Positions 1-8,849 of a stretch of DNA of 64,000 nucleotides are shown here, in pieces. Location of the stretch: assembly GCA_021613335.1 (NCBI GenBank), contig JAJTWR010000126.1, positions 62,001-126,000 on the forward strand, in the 5' to 3' direction. The position numbers were made by a program, and so were the translations under genes. The stretch's first letter is position 1; each line of letters begins with the position of its first letter. The DNA is from Whitmania pigra. Lineage: Eukaryota > Annelida > Clitellata > Hirudinida > Haemopidae. The notes beneath the pieces are model-generated. The model did no database searches, had not been told where the DNA came from, and saw nothing but the letters and a program-made list of their open reading frames with translations.

Positions 1-380
1 TAGGAATTTAAAAAGAGATTGTTTTTTCTCGATAATGATAATTAAAATTTGAGAATGGAATTAGAAATAGGAATGGAAATTGCACGAAACAAATGGAATT
101 AGGATGAGAAATAGAAATTATTTCTGTTGTGGTGAGGAACCAATGAGAGTGGAGCGCGCCATGAACACAATGGAACATTTTCTATAAATAGCCTCGAGCT
201 ATCGCTCACTCTCTCAAAGTCCAAATCATCTCAGTTATGCAACGGACTATAATCAAATAAATAAATAAATAAAGCTCACTCTCTCTCTCTCGTGTAGTGA
301 CCGTGTGTAGTTGTTGTATACTTGTGAATAAACCGTTACGTTAAACCTTGCCTTTCTTCGGGATCTCAGAGATATAACAA
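1..380 (+). mobile_element. LTR-like sequence (possible solo LTR)
   Basis: There is no coding potential. A TATA-like motif (TATAAATAG, about 183-191) lies upstream of an AATAAA signal at about 326-332, with GT-rich sequence after it. That spacing resembles the U3-R-U5 layout of an LTR in plus orientation. The left edge lies outside the window, so termini and target duplication cannot be checked. A tiny retroposon (216-273) has inserted between the two signals. It could instead be a promoter plus polyA signal of another kind. Confidence 0.35.
216..273 (+). mobile_element. Hairpin mini-retroposon, copy 1, with 12-bp target duplication
   Basis: The insert is flanked by GCTCACTCTCTC at 204-215 and again at 274-285. 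It consists of AAAGTCCAAATCATCTCAG, then TTATGCAACGGACTATAATC, then a (AAAT)n tail. AGTCC pairs with GGACT to form a 5-bp stem with a loop of about 20 nt. The target duplication and A-rich tail are signatures of retroposition. The same 50-bp unit occurs at several other sites in this window and matches the tail of the SINE at 32867-33001. Confidence 0.8.
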
Positions 381-546
381 TTTCTGAAGCCAATTCGATT
401 TAACTCAAACTTTTTTTATCTATGCTAACTTATTTCAGTCAAATACCGGTATATTTTTTTCTAAAACATCGTCATATTTGAAATGAGTTTGTCGAAATAA
501 CTTAGTGGTAGTGCCATCTGCAGCAACCCACATCTGCCAAGACATA

Positions 547-960
547 AACCTCAAGTTCGAAAACGATGCATGATCTTCGTTTTCGATATGCCACGCTTCT
601 CGACCCCGTTACCGACAACTTTAATCCAATTCCAGCATCAGAATGTTTGCTTAATCGGACAAAGACACAAGCAATTATTTCACCGGAATGTCCACCTCTG
701 CTGCATGCAGCTAAGCTGTACATCGCAACCGCTTGTGACAGCAAGGAAGATTCCGTTCAGGCAGTTCATGTGTCTGGTTCTGGTGATAAATCTACAGCGT
801 CACTTTCATTGTCGACTCGGACTTCATTGAAGAAGTTTAAATTTTTGACAACTAAGATTCAGTCTAGTACAACTCCTACGAGTATTAGTTGTATAAAAAG
901 CAAAAGAGACGCTGTGTTTAATAAGCTCAACAAATATCTAGCTGATATAATAGAAGAATT
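547..960 (+). pseudogene. hAT transposase fragment (C-terminal part), frameshifted
   Basis: One frame reads HDLRFRYATLLDP, and the +1 frame continues RYRQL. Together they give the LLDPRY-type motif typical of the C-terminal half of hAT transposases. Further on, a frame open to about 990 ends in DAVFNKLNKYLADIIEEF, a charged stretch of the kind that precedes the hAT dimerisation domain. The shift falls at about 605. No upstream DDE region is present, so this is a decayed piece. The family call rests on short motifs. Confidence 0.5.
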
Positions 961-989
961 TTGTCGCCGGGCTGTTATAGCGGGGTGCC
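958..989 (-). mobile_element. Terminal fragment of the 9-bp-TSD MITE family
   Basis: On the minus strand this begins GGCACCCCG and continues CTATAACAGCCCGGCGACAA. It matches the ends of the complete MITEs at 10476-10574 and 31013-31460 with one or two changes. Only one end is present and no 9-bp duplication is visible, so it is a truncated copy. Confidence 0.6.
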
Positions 990-1107
990 CCTAGCCGGTA
1001 CATCATTACTTCATCTTTGTTTTTCTCATTAGCTATGTCGAAAACTGCCATATCACTACCTTTGTTAATATACGTGCACACATATTTAATTGATTTCATA
1101 CTGTTAC

Positions 1108-1163
1108 AGTAATCAATTTATTTATTTGATTATAGTCCGTTGCATAACTGAGATGAGTACTCA
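1108..1163 (-). mobile_element. Hairpin mini-retroposon, copy 2 (5' truncated)
   Basis: Read on the minus strand, it starts at CATCTCAG and continues with TTATGCAACGGACTATAATC and an AAAT-rich tail. The first half of the stem is missing. It abuts the Helitron fragment exactly, and its bases supply the last codons of the open frame there. No clear target duplication was found. Confidence 0.65.
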
Positions 1164-1470
1164 ACATTGATGTGTGCTTTAAATATTTTTGGCAATAGTG
1201 GAGGAAATGGCACAATCCACCAATTGCCGATTTCTAATTCGATGTTGCTGCCGTGTATTTTCACTTGTTCACCCGTGAACCCTCCATCAGCTGGAGCGCG
1301 ACGGCGATAAAGAGGATAACCATCACTTCCAATTTGTGTATCTTTCTTGGTATTTTTTCGTACACTTTCCATCTTTCATACACGGAGAGTTAAGATTGAG
1401 ACTTCTACACGGTCCGTGGATCCTGTTTTTAGTTATCACAGTTCGATTTGCAACATGATGATGATCACAA
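1163..1470 (-). pseudogene. Helitron replicase N-terminal region fragment
   Basis: Minus-strand frames give IHGPC, SPCMKDGKCTKKY and, in a shifted frame, IGSDGYPLYRRR followed by WWIVPFPPLLPKIFKAHINVE. These are hallmark motifs of the Helitron-like N-terminal domain that precedes the Rep/helicase of rolling-circle transposons. A frameshift lies between the second and third motifs (about 1350-1365). The fragment is cut by the mini-retroposon at its 3' side and runs into Gypsy integrase sequence at its 5' side. It is inactive. Confidence 0.75.
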
Positions 1471-1491
1471 GATGATTTTTTAGGTTCCTCC

Positions 1492-1715
1492 GGTTTCCCG
1501 AACGCTATATCGACAGGGGGTCAAATCTCTCTCCCAAAAGTCATCTTTGCAGGACTGTTTCCCGTTGTTTTGTAAACTGCTGCTCGATAAGCCATTAGAA
1601 AAAGTGGTAGGTATCTGTCCCAGTTGTCCTGCTGCTCGCTCACCATTTTTGTTAAATGTTGCTCCATAATTCTGTTAAATCATTCCACCATTCCGTCATA
1701 TTGGGGGTGCAGTGC
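1492..1715 (-). pseudogene. Gypsy-type integrase fragment
   Basis: The minus-strand translation runs PQYDGMVE, then FNRIMEQHLTKMV, NWDRYLPLFLMAYRA and TTGNSPAKMTFGREI, with stops at two points. This is the end of the integrase catalytic core and the following helix of Ty3/Gypsy retrotransposons, including the conserved glutamate region (MVE-F-NR). No flanking LTR is recognisable, so it is a relic. Confidence 0.75.
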
Positions 1716-1749
1716 AGTTGTTCTTGGTGTACTTGGGAGAACAATACCT

Positions 1750-1815
1750 GAGCCAAATTCAACTCGTTGGAACTCTGAATTTGACAGTTACAGAGATATT
1801 TTTATGTTAATTTAG
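1750..1815 (+). pseudogene. Short hAT transposase fragment (TRWN motif)
   Basis: The plus-strand frame reads [19 protein letters not shown] and then stops. The PNSTRWNS motif is the hAT 'RW' signature and also occurs in the more complete hAT at 26550-26600. The fragment is about 60 bp and sits against Gypsy sequence. Confidence 0.45.
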
Positions 1816-2267
1816 AGATGGCAATGTCTGTGCCTTATGTTGACATTAAGAAAACTTGAATTTTTTTTGTAGTTAAGCAGGTGCAGCGCTCAAAAATCAT
1901 TAAGTGTGAGTTCGACATTATTTTGTTATGCTATATTATGTTAATACTGAAATAACCCGGGGGTCCGCAAATAAGTAAGTTAACTAATAAGTTTATTAGA
2001 GCAGATATTCAGTTAACGGAACTGAATAATAGAAATTTAAGTGTTTAAGGATTGAGGTACTTAAGGATGCAAATGGATATTTGGGCTTCCAAGTTGTCTT
2101 GATTCTCGTTGTTTGTCAGGTGATTATCGAGAATCCTTTTCTGTAGCAAAAATAGATCCCACGTGCTCGGAAAAAATGCCAAATATAATTAAGTATAAAT
2201 TTAATTATATTAGCAATATAAACTTAATTAATTTCCAAAAATCTAAGTATACAACATTACACCCTCC

Positions 2268-3524
2268 TTAAATCTGTTCGTCCCGAACAGACTGCTGCTC
2301 CCCGTGGTACTTGGCCAGTCGGCGATTGGGTGCCACCTTCATTTTTACTCTCGGGACACAATCTCTAACATGGTGCCCACGTACCACCACTGTTTCAATG
2401 CGAGCCCGTCCTCCTCTCGCATCTCTACTAAAACGCTTGCTGAAAAAGATCAGCAAAACAACCAACAGCACTAAATGTTCGCCTCGAGTCTCCGACAACC
2501 TCCGAAGGCCAGAAAGCCCGCTCTGGCTGAGAACTCCACAAATAAACGTCTCAGACATTGATCCAACTTTATCAACCATGTACTCACGAACGCCGAGTAT
2601 CTCACCGCCAATATCTCCCCTCTCAGCTACAATTACATCCGCAGCCCCAACCTCCACGATATCCACAGCTGAATCGAATTCGGAAACTCCCAACTCAAAT
2701 CGATCGCCACAGTTCTCCGGGCCCAGTTCCTCCACTGATTCCTCAACGCGAGGAGGCTCCACTCTGGTCTTTCCCAAAGTCCCCCCTTCAATTATTTCCT
2801 CGGTTCTCTCCACAACCGATACCAACGAGGCAATCGTGCACTGAACTGGCTCATCGGGCACTGGCGCGACTTCTTTGGAGCTTGCAAAACTCTCCCTCAG
2901 CTCACCGCTGTCTTTATTCTCAACATTTCCCATCTTTATGAGGAGCTCCACTATTGGACTGTCCTCGTCAACCCCCAAACTGCCCTCACTCACATCAACA
3001 AAGGTTTCCTCAACACCGTTCTCCTCACCCAGCTCTTTCCTCAGCTCCTTCCCCGATTCCTCACTCCATGGAAGAAACACTTCGCTCCCCAAAGTTCTTC
3101 CATTTACAATTTCCTCGGTCTCTTTCTCAACCGAAACCAGTGAGGCAATCGGGTGCACTGCTGATGCTTCAGCTGGCATGATGTTTTTGGTGCCTGCTGG
3201 AGTCTTCCCCAGTTGATACCTAGTGGCGGTCCCGTCGAAGGAAACCTCAGTTACCTTTTCTATGACAACTGCTAGCTTATCTTCCATCACTTCCCACTTG
3301 TTGGATAGATTGTTGAACTCTGACTTTATGGATTCAAAGCCCATCAAAAACATTTTCTGGAATGGATCAACAAATAAATAATCCTCTGGATCCTCACCCT
3401 GATCCATTATCCACGACTGCAGACGATCTTGCAATTCTTCCCTGGACCCTTTTGGATCCATTTTTCTCTCCTTAAGTTCACGTCTCATTTCAGCAGCAGT
3501 TAGGTCTTCTAATGCCTTGCTCAT
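2268..3524 (-). CDS. SAP-domain protein of LTR element A
   Basis: 418 residues, intact. Residues about 8-40 form a SAP motif (LTAAEMRRELKERKMDPKG and on), a helix-extended-helix fold that normally binds DNA. The middle is acidic and contains an internal duplication: TIASLVSV near 230 repeats PIASLVSV near 125, each followed by TEEI, a proline/tryptophan stretch and VSE, about 105 residues apart. Residues 350-362 are strongly hydrophobic (LVLLVVLLIFF). The basic C-terminus ends RRLAKYHGEQQSVRDEQI, which resembles the C-terminal end of some Gypsy Pol proteins. It may therefore be a gag/pol-end remnant; that is inference. I cannot assign a function. Confidence 0.8.
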   Translation of the reverse strand: MSKALEDLTAAEMRRELKERKMDPKGSREELQDRLQSWIMDQGEDPEDYLFVDPFQKMFLMGFESIKSEFNNLSNKWEVMEDKLAVVIEKVTEVSFDGTATRYQLGKTPAGTKNIMPAEASAVHPIASLVSVEKETEEIVNGRTLGSEVFLPWSEESGKELRKELGEENGVEETFVDVSEGSLGVDEDSPIVELLIKMGNVENKDSGELRESFASSKEVAPVPDEPVQCTIASLVSVVERTEEIIEGGTLGKTRVEPPRVEESVEELGPENCGDRFELGVSEFDSAVDIVEVGAADVIVAERGDIGGEILGVREYMVDKVGSMSETFICGVLSQSGLSGLRRLSETRGEHLVLLVVLLIFFSKRFSRDARGGRARIETVVVRGHHVRDCVPRVKMKVAPNRRLAKYHGEQQSVRDEQI

Positions 3525-3539
3525 GACTTACTTTTTGGG

Positions 3540-3557
3540 ATCCCACTCCTGACACCA
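3540..3557 (-). promoter_or_regulatory. Primer binding site, LTR element A
   Basis: It lies one base inside the 5' LTR (element sense). The 18 bases end with the complement of a tRNA CCA terminus, and the body is tRNA-Leu-like. The same site occurs in copy B (5684-5701) and next to the Gypsy LTR at 40193-40469, which links these elements to one primer class. Confidence 0.75.
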
Positions 3558-3871
3558 ATGAAATAACCCGGGGGTCCGCAAATAAGTAAGTTAACTAATA
3601 AGTTTATTAGAGCAGATATTCAGTTAACGGAACTGAATAATAGAAGTTTAAGTGTTTAAGGATTGAGGTACTTAAGGATGCAAATGGATATTTGGGCTTC
3701 CAAGTTGTCTTGATTCTCGTTGTTTGTCAGGTGATTATCGAGAATCCTTTTCTGTAGCAAAAATAGATCCCACGTGCTCGGAAAAGATGCCAAATATAAT
3801 TAAGTATAAATTTAATTATATTAGCAATATAAACTTAATTAATTTCCAAAAATCTAAGTATACAACAATAC

Positions 3872-4430
3872 TAATGCCGACACACATAAGGTTTTACCAA
3901 TAATATTAATTTAAGAAATCAGTTGATTAATTTATTTCCAAATTTAGTCATCATAGTGATGCTCCAATAATCGCATCAATAATTTCAGCGCATAAGGCTC
4001 GGTAATCAAAACAAAGACATCGGCACCTGTCGCTCACCAAAATATAAGTTTTCACAAACAGTTTTTAATAATGTGAACAATGAAGAGCTTGATCTGGAGT
4101 TCCAATTTAATATAGCTTATCGATGGTTAAGTACTTAAAACTAGATTCATGTCTTCTCACTCTTGTTCAACACAATACTTCTCGATTATCTACGAGGAAC
4201 AGTATACTGAGCTGTTTTTATGAGTTTTATGTTTAGATCAGGCATTGTCATTTTCTATTTTTTCTCAATTAACCGTAAAAATCATTGTTATTAAATATTT
4301 CAACTTGTACTGAACCAGGCTAACACCTGACTTTAATCGAACATACAATCGGTATCACTCATAAACAGATTGACCACAAAAGAAAAGCATCAACGCGGTA
4401 AAACTCGGAGAACAAAAGATCAAAACATCC
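3872..4430. other. AT-rich intergenic stretch
   Basis: No ORF, repeat family or RNA signature could be supported here. Confidence 0.4.
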
Positions 4431-4985
4431 TTAGTAAGGATGTGCAGTCACTACAGTGAGCTCCTCCCTGGGAGGACGGAGTCAGTAGTAGACGTGATCC
4501 CGGTGATGATTGAAACGTACACATCTTCCTGATCTTGTGCGTTATTGGGAGAATTTGTGATGGATGCAGGAGCTGCCTGGTTGACAGGCGTCCCTGGCGT
4601 TGTCATTGGCATCTTGACAAGTTCTTCTGTGCTGCAATGACTAGGGCCAAATTGGCATGCAACGATCTCTGGAACCTGTGGTGAACCATGTCGTCAGGTG
4701 CTCCAACTTGCGAAGGCCTGCCTGTTAGCGGATTTCGTTGCAGGAACTGGTCGAAAAGCTCCGCTTTGTTTGGCATGATTTGCTCAAGCACTGCACTATT
4801 CAGGAAGTCGTAATCCATGGCCTCCACGGTGTCATCACCAGGGCACATTACCACAAACCCTGGTAGGGCTGCCAATGCATGATAAAACCTTGTTCAGCTC
4901 ACCGTGATGTTGGAGAGAGCAAATTGTGTTTCCATTATCCTGAACCAAGCCGATGCCTCGGGGGTTGCGGGGTGTAAAAGTGAAA
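4430..4985 (-). pseudogene. Gypsy gag fragment
   Basis: The minus-strand reading contains ASAWFRIMETQFALSN, a stop, FYHALAALP, YDFLNSAVLEQIMPNK, LFDQFLQRNPLTGRPSQV and HHRFQRSLHANLALVIAAQ. This is the capsid-type Gag of a Gypsy family common in invertebrates. The open frame is 4603-4875, with a stop upstream of its ATG and decay downstream. No LTRs flank it. It is an isolated relic, unrelated in sequence to the SAP elements on either side. Confidence 0.7.
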
Positions 4986-4989
4986 CTAT

Positions 4990-5369
4990 AGAGTTATTTT
5001 ATAAAGTGCAACAATAGAATAAGTTGTCGCCATGTTATATAAATTGCCAAATGCATGTATTTATTTTGAAATCTTTAAAATTGGACTTATTCAAATAAAA
5101 TTATTGCAAATTTTAATAAGAATAGCAGGCTGCTTACAAATAGCTAGCAGGGTGTTTATGTTTAATTAATCGCAATAATTTTCGCAATCTCATTCACCCA
5201 AGCTATTTACAAAATCAGCCACTACCCTAGTCGTTTAATAGGAGCATATGCAATTGCCAGCAACTGCCAAAAGATACAATCAACTAAGATTGGGGTTTTT
5301 CTGGATTTGAAGGCCCTCACCTCAATTTCAATATCCGCAAATCATTTCATCGTTCGGCCTGAACCCATA
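4990..5369. other. AT-rich intergenic stretch
   Basis: It holds no supportable coding or repeat feature. It ends at the ATAT target site of LTR element B. Confidence 0.4.
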
Positions 5370-5683
5370 ATATTGTTGTAAACTTAGATTTTTGGAAATT
5401 AATTAAGTTTATATTGCTAATATAATTAAATTTATACTTAATTATATTTGGCATCTTTTCCGGGCACGTGGGATCTATTTTTGCTACAGAAAAGCATTCT
5501 CGATAATCACCTGACAAACAACGAGAATCAAGACAACTTAGAAGCCCAAATAACCATTTGCATCCTTAAGTACCTCAATTCCTTAAACGCTTAACTTCTA
5601 TTATTCAGTTCCGTTAACTGAATACCTGCTCTAATAAACTTATTAGTTAACTTACTTATTTGCGGACCCCCGGGTTATTTCAT

Positions 5684-5701
5684 TGGTGTCAGGAGTGGGA
5701 T
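5684..5701 (+). promoter_or_regulatory. Primer binding site, LTR element B
   Basis: TGGTGTCAGGAGTGGGAT follows the 5' LTR after one base. It is identical to the site in element A. Confidence 0.75.
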
Positions 5702-5716
5702 CCCAAAAAGTAAGTC

Positions 5717-6910
5717 ATGAGCAAGGTCTTAGAAGATTTAACTTTTGCTGGAATGAGACGTGAGCTTAAGTTGAGGCAAATGGATTCGAAAGGCTCCAGG
5801 GAAGAATTGCAGGATCGCCTGCTGTCGTGGATAGTAGACCAGGGTGAGGATCCAGAAGCTTATATGTTTGTTGATCCGGGTCTGAAATGGGTGATGGGAA
5901 ATATAAATAAAATGATGCAAAGCTTTGAAGAAAAGATGGAAAAAGTAACTGAGGTTTTCTCCAACAAGGCCTCTACTAGCTACCAACCGGAGGAGACTCC
6001 ATCAAGCACCATAAACATCATGCCAGCTGGGGCCTCAGCAGTGTACCCGATTGCCACACTGGTTTCGGTTGAGAAGGAGACCGAGGAAATTGTAGATGGA
6101 AGAACTTTGGAAAGCGAAGTGTTTCTTCCATGGAGTGAGGAATCGGGAGTGGAGCTGAGGGAAGAGCTGGGTGAGGAGAACGGTGCTGAGGAGACCTTTG
6201 CTGAGGTGAGTGAGGCCAGTTTGGTAGTTGACGGGGACAGTCCAATAGTGGAGCTCCCAATAAATGTAGAGAATAAAGACAACGGTGAGCTGAGGAAGAG
6301 TTTCGCAAACTCCAGAGAGGTCGCGCCAGTGCCCGATGAGCCAGTTCCGTGCACGATTGCCTCGTTGGTGTCGGTTGTGGAAATAGTTGAAGGAGGGACT
6401 TTGGTAGAGACCAGAGTGGAGCCTCCTCGCGTTGAGGAATCAGTAGAGGAACTGGACCTGGAGAGCAGTGGCGAGCGATTTGAGTTGGGGGTTTCCGAAT
6501 TCGATTCAGCTGTGGATGTTGTGGAGGTTGGAGCTGCGGATGTCATTGTAACTGAGAGTGGAGATGTTGGCGGTGAAGTACTCGGCGGTCCTGAGTACGT
6601 GGTTCGTAAGGTTGGATCAATGTCTGAGGAGTTCATTTGTGGAGTTCTCAGTCAGGGCGGGCTTTCTGGCCTTCGGAGGTCGTCGGAGACTCGAGGCGAG
6701 CATTTAGTGCTGTTGGTTGTTTTGCTGATCTTTTTCAGTAAGCGTTTTAGTAGAGATACCAGAGGAGGACGGGCTCGCATTGAAACAATGGTGATACATG
6801 GGCACCATGTTAGAGATTGTGTCCCGAGAGTAAAAATGAAGCTGGCACACATTCGCCGACTGGCGAAGTACCACGGGGAGCAGCAGTCTGTTCGGGACGA
6901 ACAGATTTAA
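5717..6910 (+). CDS. SAP-domain protein of LTR element B
   Basis: 397 residues, intact. It is collinear with the copy A protein but shorter in the region after the SAP motif and in the second internal repeat. The SAP motif is at about 8-40 (LTFAGMRRELKLRQMDSKG). The duplicated TLVSV/SLVSV-TEEI segments, the hydrophobic stretch LVLLVVLLIFF and the end YHGEQQSVRDEQI are kept. The stop is followed directly by the purine tract (AAGGAGGG) and the 3' LTR, as in copy A. Two independent copies that both keep a single long ORF suggest the protein matters for the element; this could be tested by substitution pattern. Confidence 0.8.
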   Translation: MSKVLEDLTFAGMRRELKLRQMDSKGSREELQDRLLSWIVDQGEDPEAYMFVDPGLKWVMGNINKMMQSFEEKMEKVTEVFSNKASTSYQPEETPSSTINIMPAGASAVYPIATLVSVEKETEEIVDGRTLESEVFLPWSEESGVELREELGEENGAEETFAEVSEASLVVDGDSPIVELPINVENKDNGELRKSFANSREVAPVPDEPVPCTIASLVSVVEIVEGGTLVETRVEPPRVEESVEELDLESSGERFELGVSEFDSAVDVVEVGAADVIVTESGDVGGEVLGGPEYVVRKVGSMSEEFICGVLSQGGLSGLRRSSETRGEHLVLLVVLLIFFSKRFSRDTRGGRARIETMVIHGHHVRDCVPRVKMKLAHIRRLAKYHGEQQSVRDEQI

Positions 6911-7234
6911 GGAGGGTGTAATGTTGTAAACTTAGATTTTTGGAAATTAATTAAGTTTATACTGCTAATATAATTAAATTTATACTTAATTATATTTGGC
7001 ATCTTTTCCGGGCACGTGGGATCTATTTTTGCTACAGAAAAGCATTCTCGATAATCACCTGACAAACAACGAGAATCAAGACAACTTAGAAGCCCAAATA
7101 ACCATTTGCATCCTTAAGTACCTCAATTCCTTAAACGCTTAACTTCTATTATTCAGTTCCGATAACTGAATACCTGCTCTAATAAACTTATTAGTTAACT
7201 TACTTATTTGCGGTCCCCCGGGTTATTTCAATAT

Positions 7235-8847
7235 AATAATATACTAATATACTAATATATAATATTAATGTCACCATTCATTATTGAGTAAAGACTTCAT
7301 CTCACAACATCCCATGAGAGCTGTGTAACCGACTCTGTCGCATAACGGAAGCGCTAACTACACTCAAAAACATAAATGTGAAGTTCAAGCATTAAATTCT
7401 ATTAATAAATATACCAGTCAACTGGCACGAGAGTTGGTGAGAACTTGTTTACTGATGATTCTGAGGGACGTAATTTATGGGGGCAGGGGGAAACGGCCCT
7501 CTGACTTTGGACCAGATCCAAAAAAAGGTGACCTCCACATGTTTTGCAAGGGCAAGGGTTTGCCCCCCCCCCCCCCCTCCTTGGAAAATGATCGTCCCTG
7601 GGTTCTGACTCGCCAGGTAACGTAAACGTAAACAATTAATTGATGATTAATTATTGCAAGATTAATGTCAATGAAACTATTAATTGTTAACAGCCTTATA
7701 TTTAATGCAGCTTAGCTACTGAAGCGTAACATGCTTGAGCCACATAAAGGAACATGCAAGTCCAGCCGGCTACGCCTGTTCCACAGATTGTCTAATGATT
7801 TATTCTTGTCCGAAGAATTTGTATTATTAGGGTTGGGCAATCCACCATTGTTTGAATAATTGAAGCTTATATTTAATAATATATTTATGATCCCGGATCT
7901 ACTGGTCAACGTCTAGTCTAAAGTCAAGGGAGGAAATTACTGCTCAACTGAAGTGCTGAAACTTATGCGCGTGTTTGTGCCAAAGATCCATGAACCACGC
8001 TCAAAAAAGTTTCATTGAAGTGCAATTGCATTAATGCCCTCGATATATTTTCTTCAATGCCCTCTATCATTATAGAATCTAATTGATTCTTTTTTACGGC
8101 ATTGAATTTTATCCCAAATTTGTAGTGATTACAAGATTTCAATAAAACAATAAAGTTGTTTAAAAAATTGCGTTGAAATGAACTCTGTGTGTTCAACTTT
8201 CCATTTGGATGCTTAACTTCAGAGGCGCTTTCACTACTTGTGGTTTGCAGTTTAAACGTCTAAGAAATAATATTTCATTGAATCACAAAACCGAAGTTAA
8301 TTCCAGGGATAATCTTAGTGACACTAAACGCAATGTCATTAGCAAATGATGTTCACATAATAAGTCAATCAAAAGTTATTTTTACTATAAAATATTTGGC
8401 TTATTTATTTAATATAAATGATGACAGATATTTGTTTGTTTGTATTATGTTCCAGTTCGATAATATATGAAAAACTTTATTTTACAAAAAACATAGACGG
8501 GTTTATCGTTTACAAAGATAAGTATCAACATATTATCTACATATTACCATATCTACATATTATCTACATTTAATTATTCATTGATCTTCACCGATGAGAA
8601 TAAAGAGCCTGCTGGTTGCTATGTAGAGTAACTCAACTTGATGGCAGAATCGGATACAAAAGTTGTGGTCAATATGCTCTTTTCAATAAAACTGCAGCAA
8701 ATTTAAAGCTGAAAAAGGATTCATACAAAATACATATCTAAGCTACAATATATTTACAAATTAGCGTCTTAGCTTGAACAAAGCTTACAACAAATCGTGT
8801 CACTTCGATTTGATTAAAAAAAATAGTGGAAAAGTTGTCAATAATTA
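7235..8847. other. Non-coding, AT-rich stretch with a poly-C run
   Basis: No gene is supported. A run of about 16 C lies at 7562-7577 in a GC-richer patch (7480-7620). Short open frames around it on both strands have no recognisable motifs. The rest, to 8847, shows nothing I can name. Confidence 0.4.
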
Positions 8848-8849
8848 GT

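Larger units (their letters stand above)
1948..3867 (-). mobile_element. Non-autonomous LTR retrotransposon, copy A (SAP-protein element)
   Basis: Two 309-bp LTRs (1948-2256 and 3559-3867) begin TGTTG and end TTCA in element sense. A 4-bp target duplication, ATAC, flanks them (1944-1947 and 3868-3871). The primer binding site at 3540-3557 reads TGGTGTCAGGAGTGGGAT on the element strand. It ends in TGG, as expected for pairing with a tRNA 3' CCA, and I judge it tRNA-Leu-like. A purine-rich tract (AAGGAGGG) abuts the 3' LTR. The interior holds one ORF and no protease, reverse transcriptase or integrase, so mobilisation must come from elsewhere. A sister copy lies at 5374-7230 in the opposite orientation. 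Confidence 0.9.
5374..7230 (+). mobile_element. Non-autonomous LTR retrotransposon, copy B (SAP-protein element)
   Basis: The LTRs are 5374-5682 and 6922-7230 (309 bp each, TG...CA), flanked by ATAT at 5370-5373 and 7231-7234. The two LTRs are almost identical; I noticed only a few differences, for example TTAACTG versus ATAACTG near the 3' end, implying recent insertion. Order: 5' LTR, primer site 5684-5701, ORF 5717-6910, purine tract, 3' LTR. It mirrors copy A in structure and inner sequence but lies in the opposite orientation about 1.5 kb away. The pair forms a long imperfect inverted repeat across 1.9-7.2 kb. Confidence 0.9.

Noticed and set aside
2311..3216. Ser/Pro/Thr-rich frames opposite the SAP ORF (and the same at 5980-6636)
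   Set aside because: They are antisense shadows of the acidic SAP protein; the LTR structure fixes the coding strand.
7434..7635. Open frames on both strands around a poly-C run
   Set aside because: Composition is driven by the C/G run; no motif or splice context.
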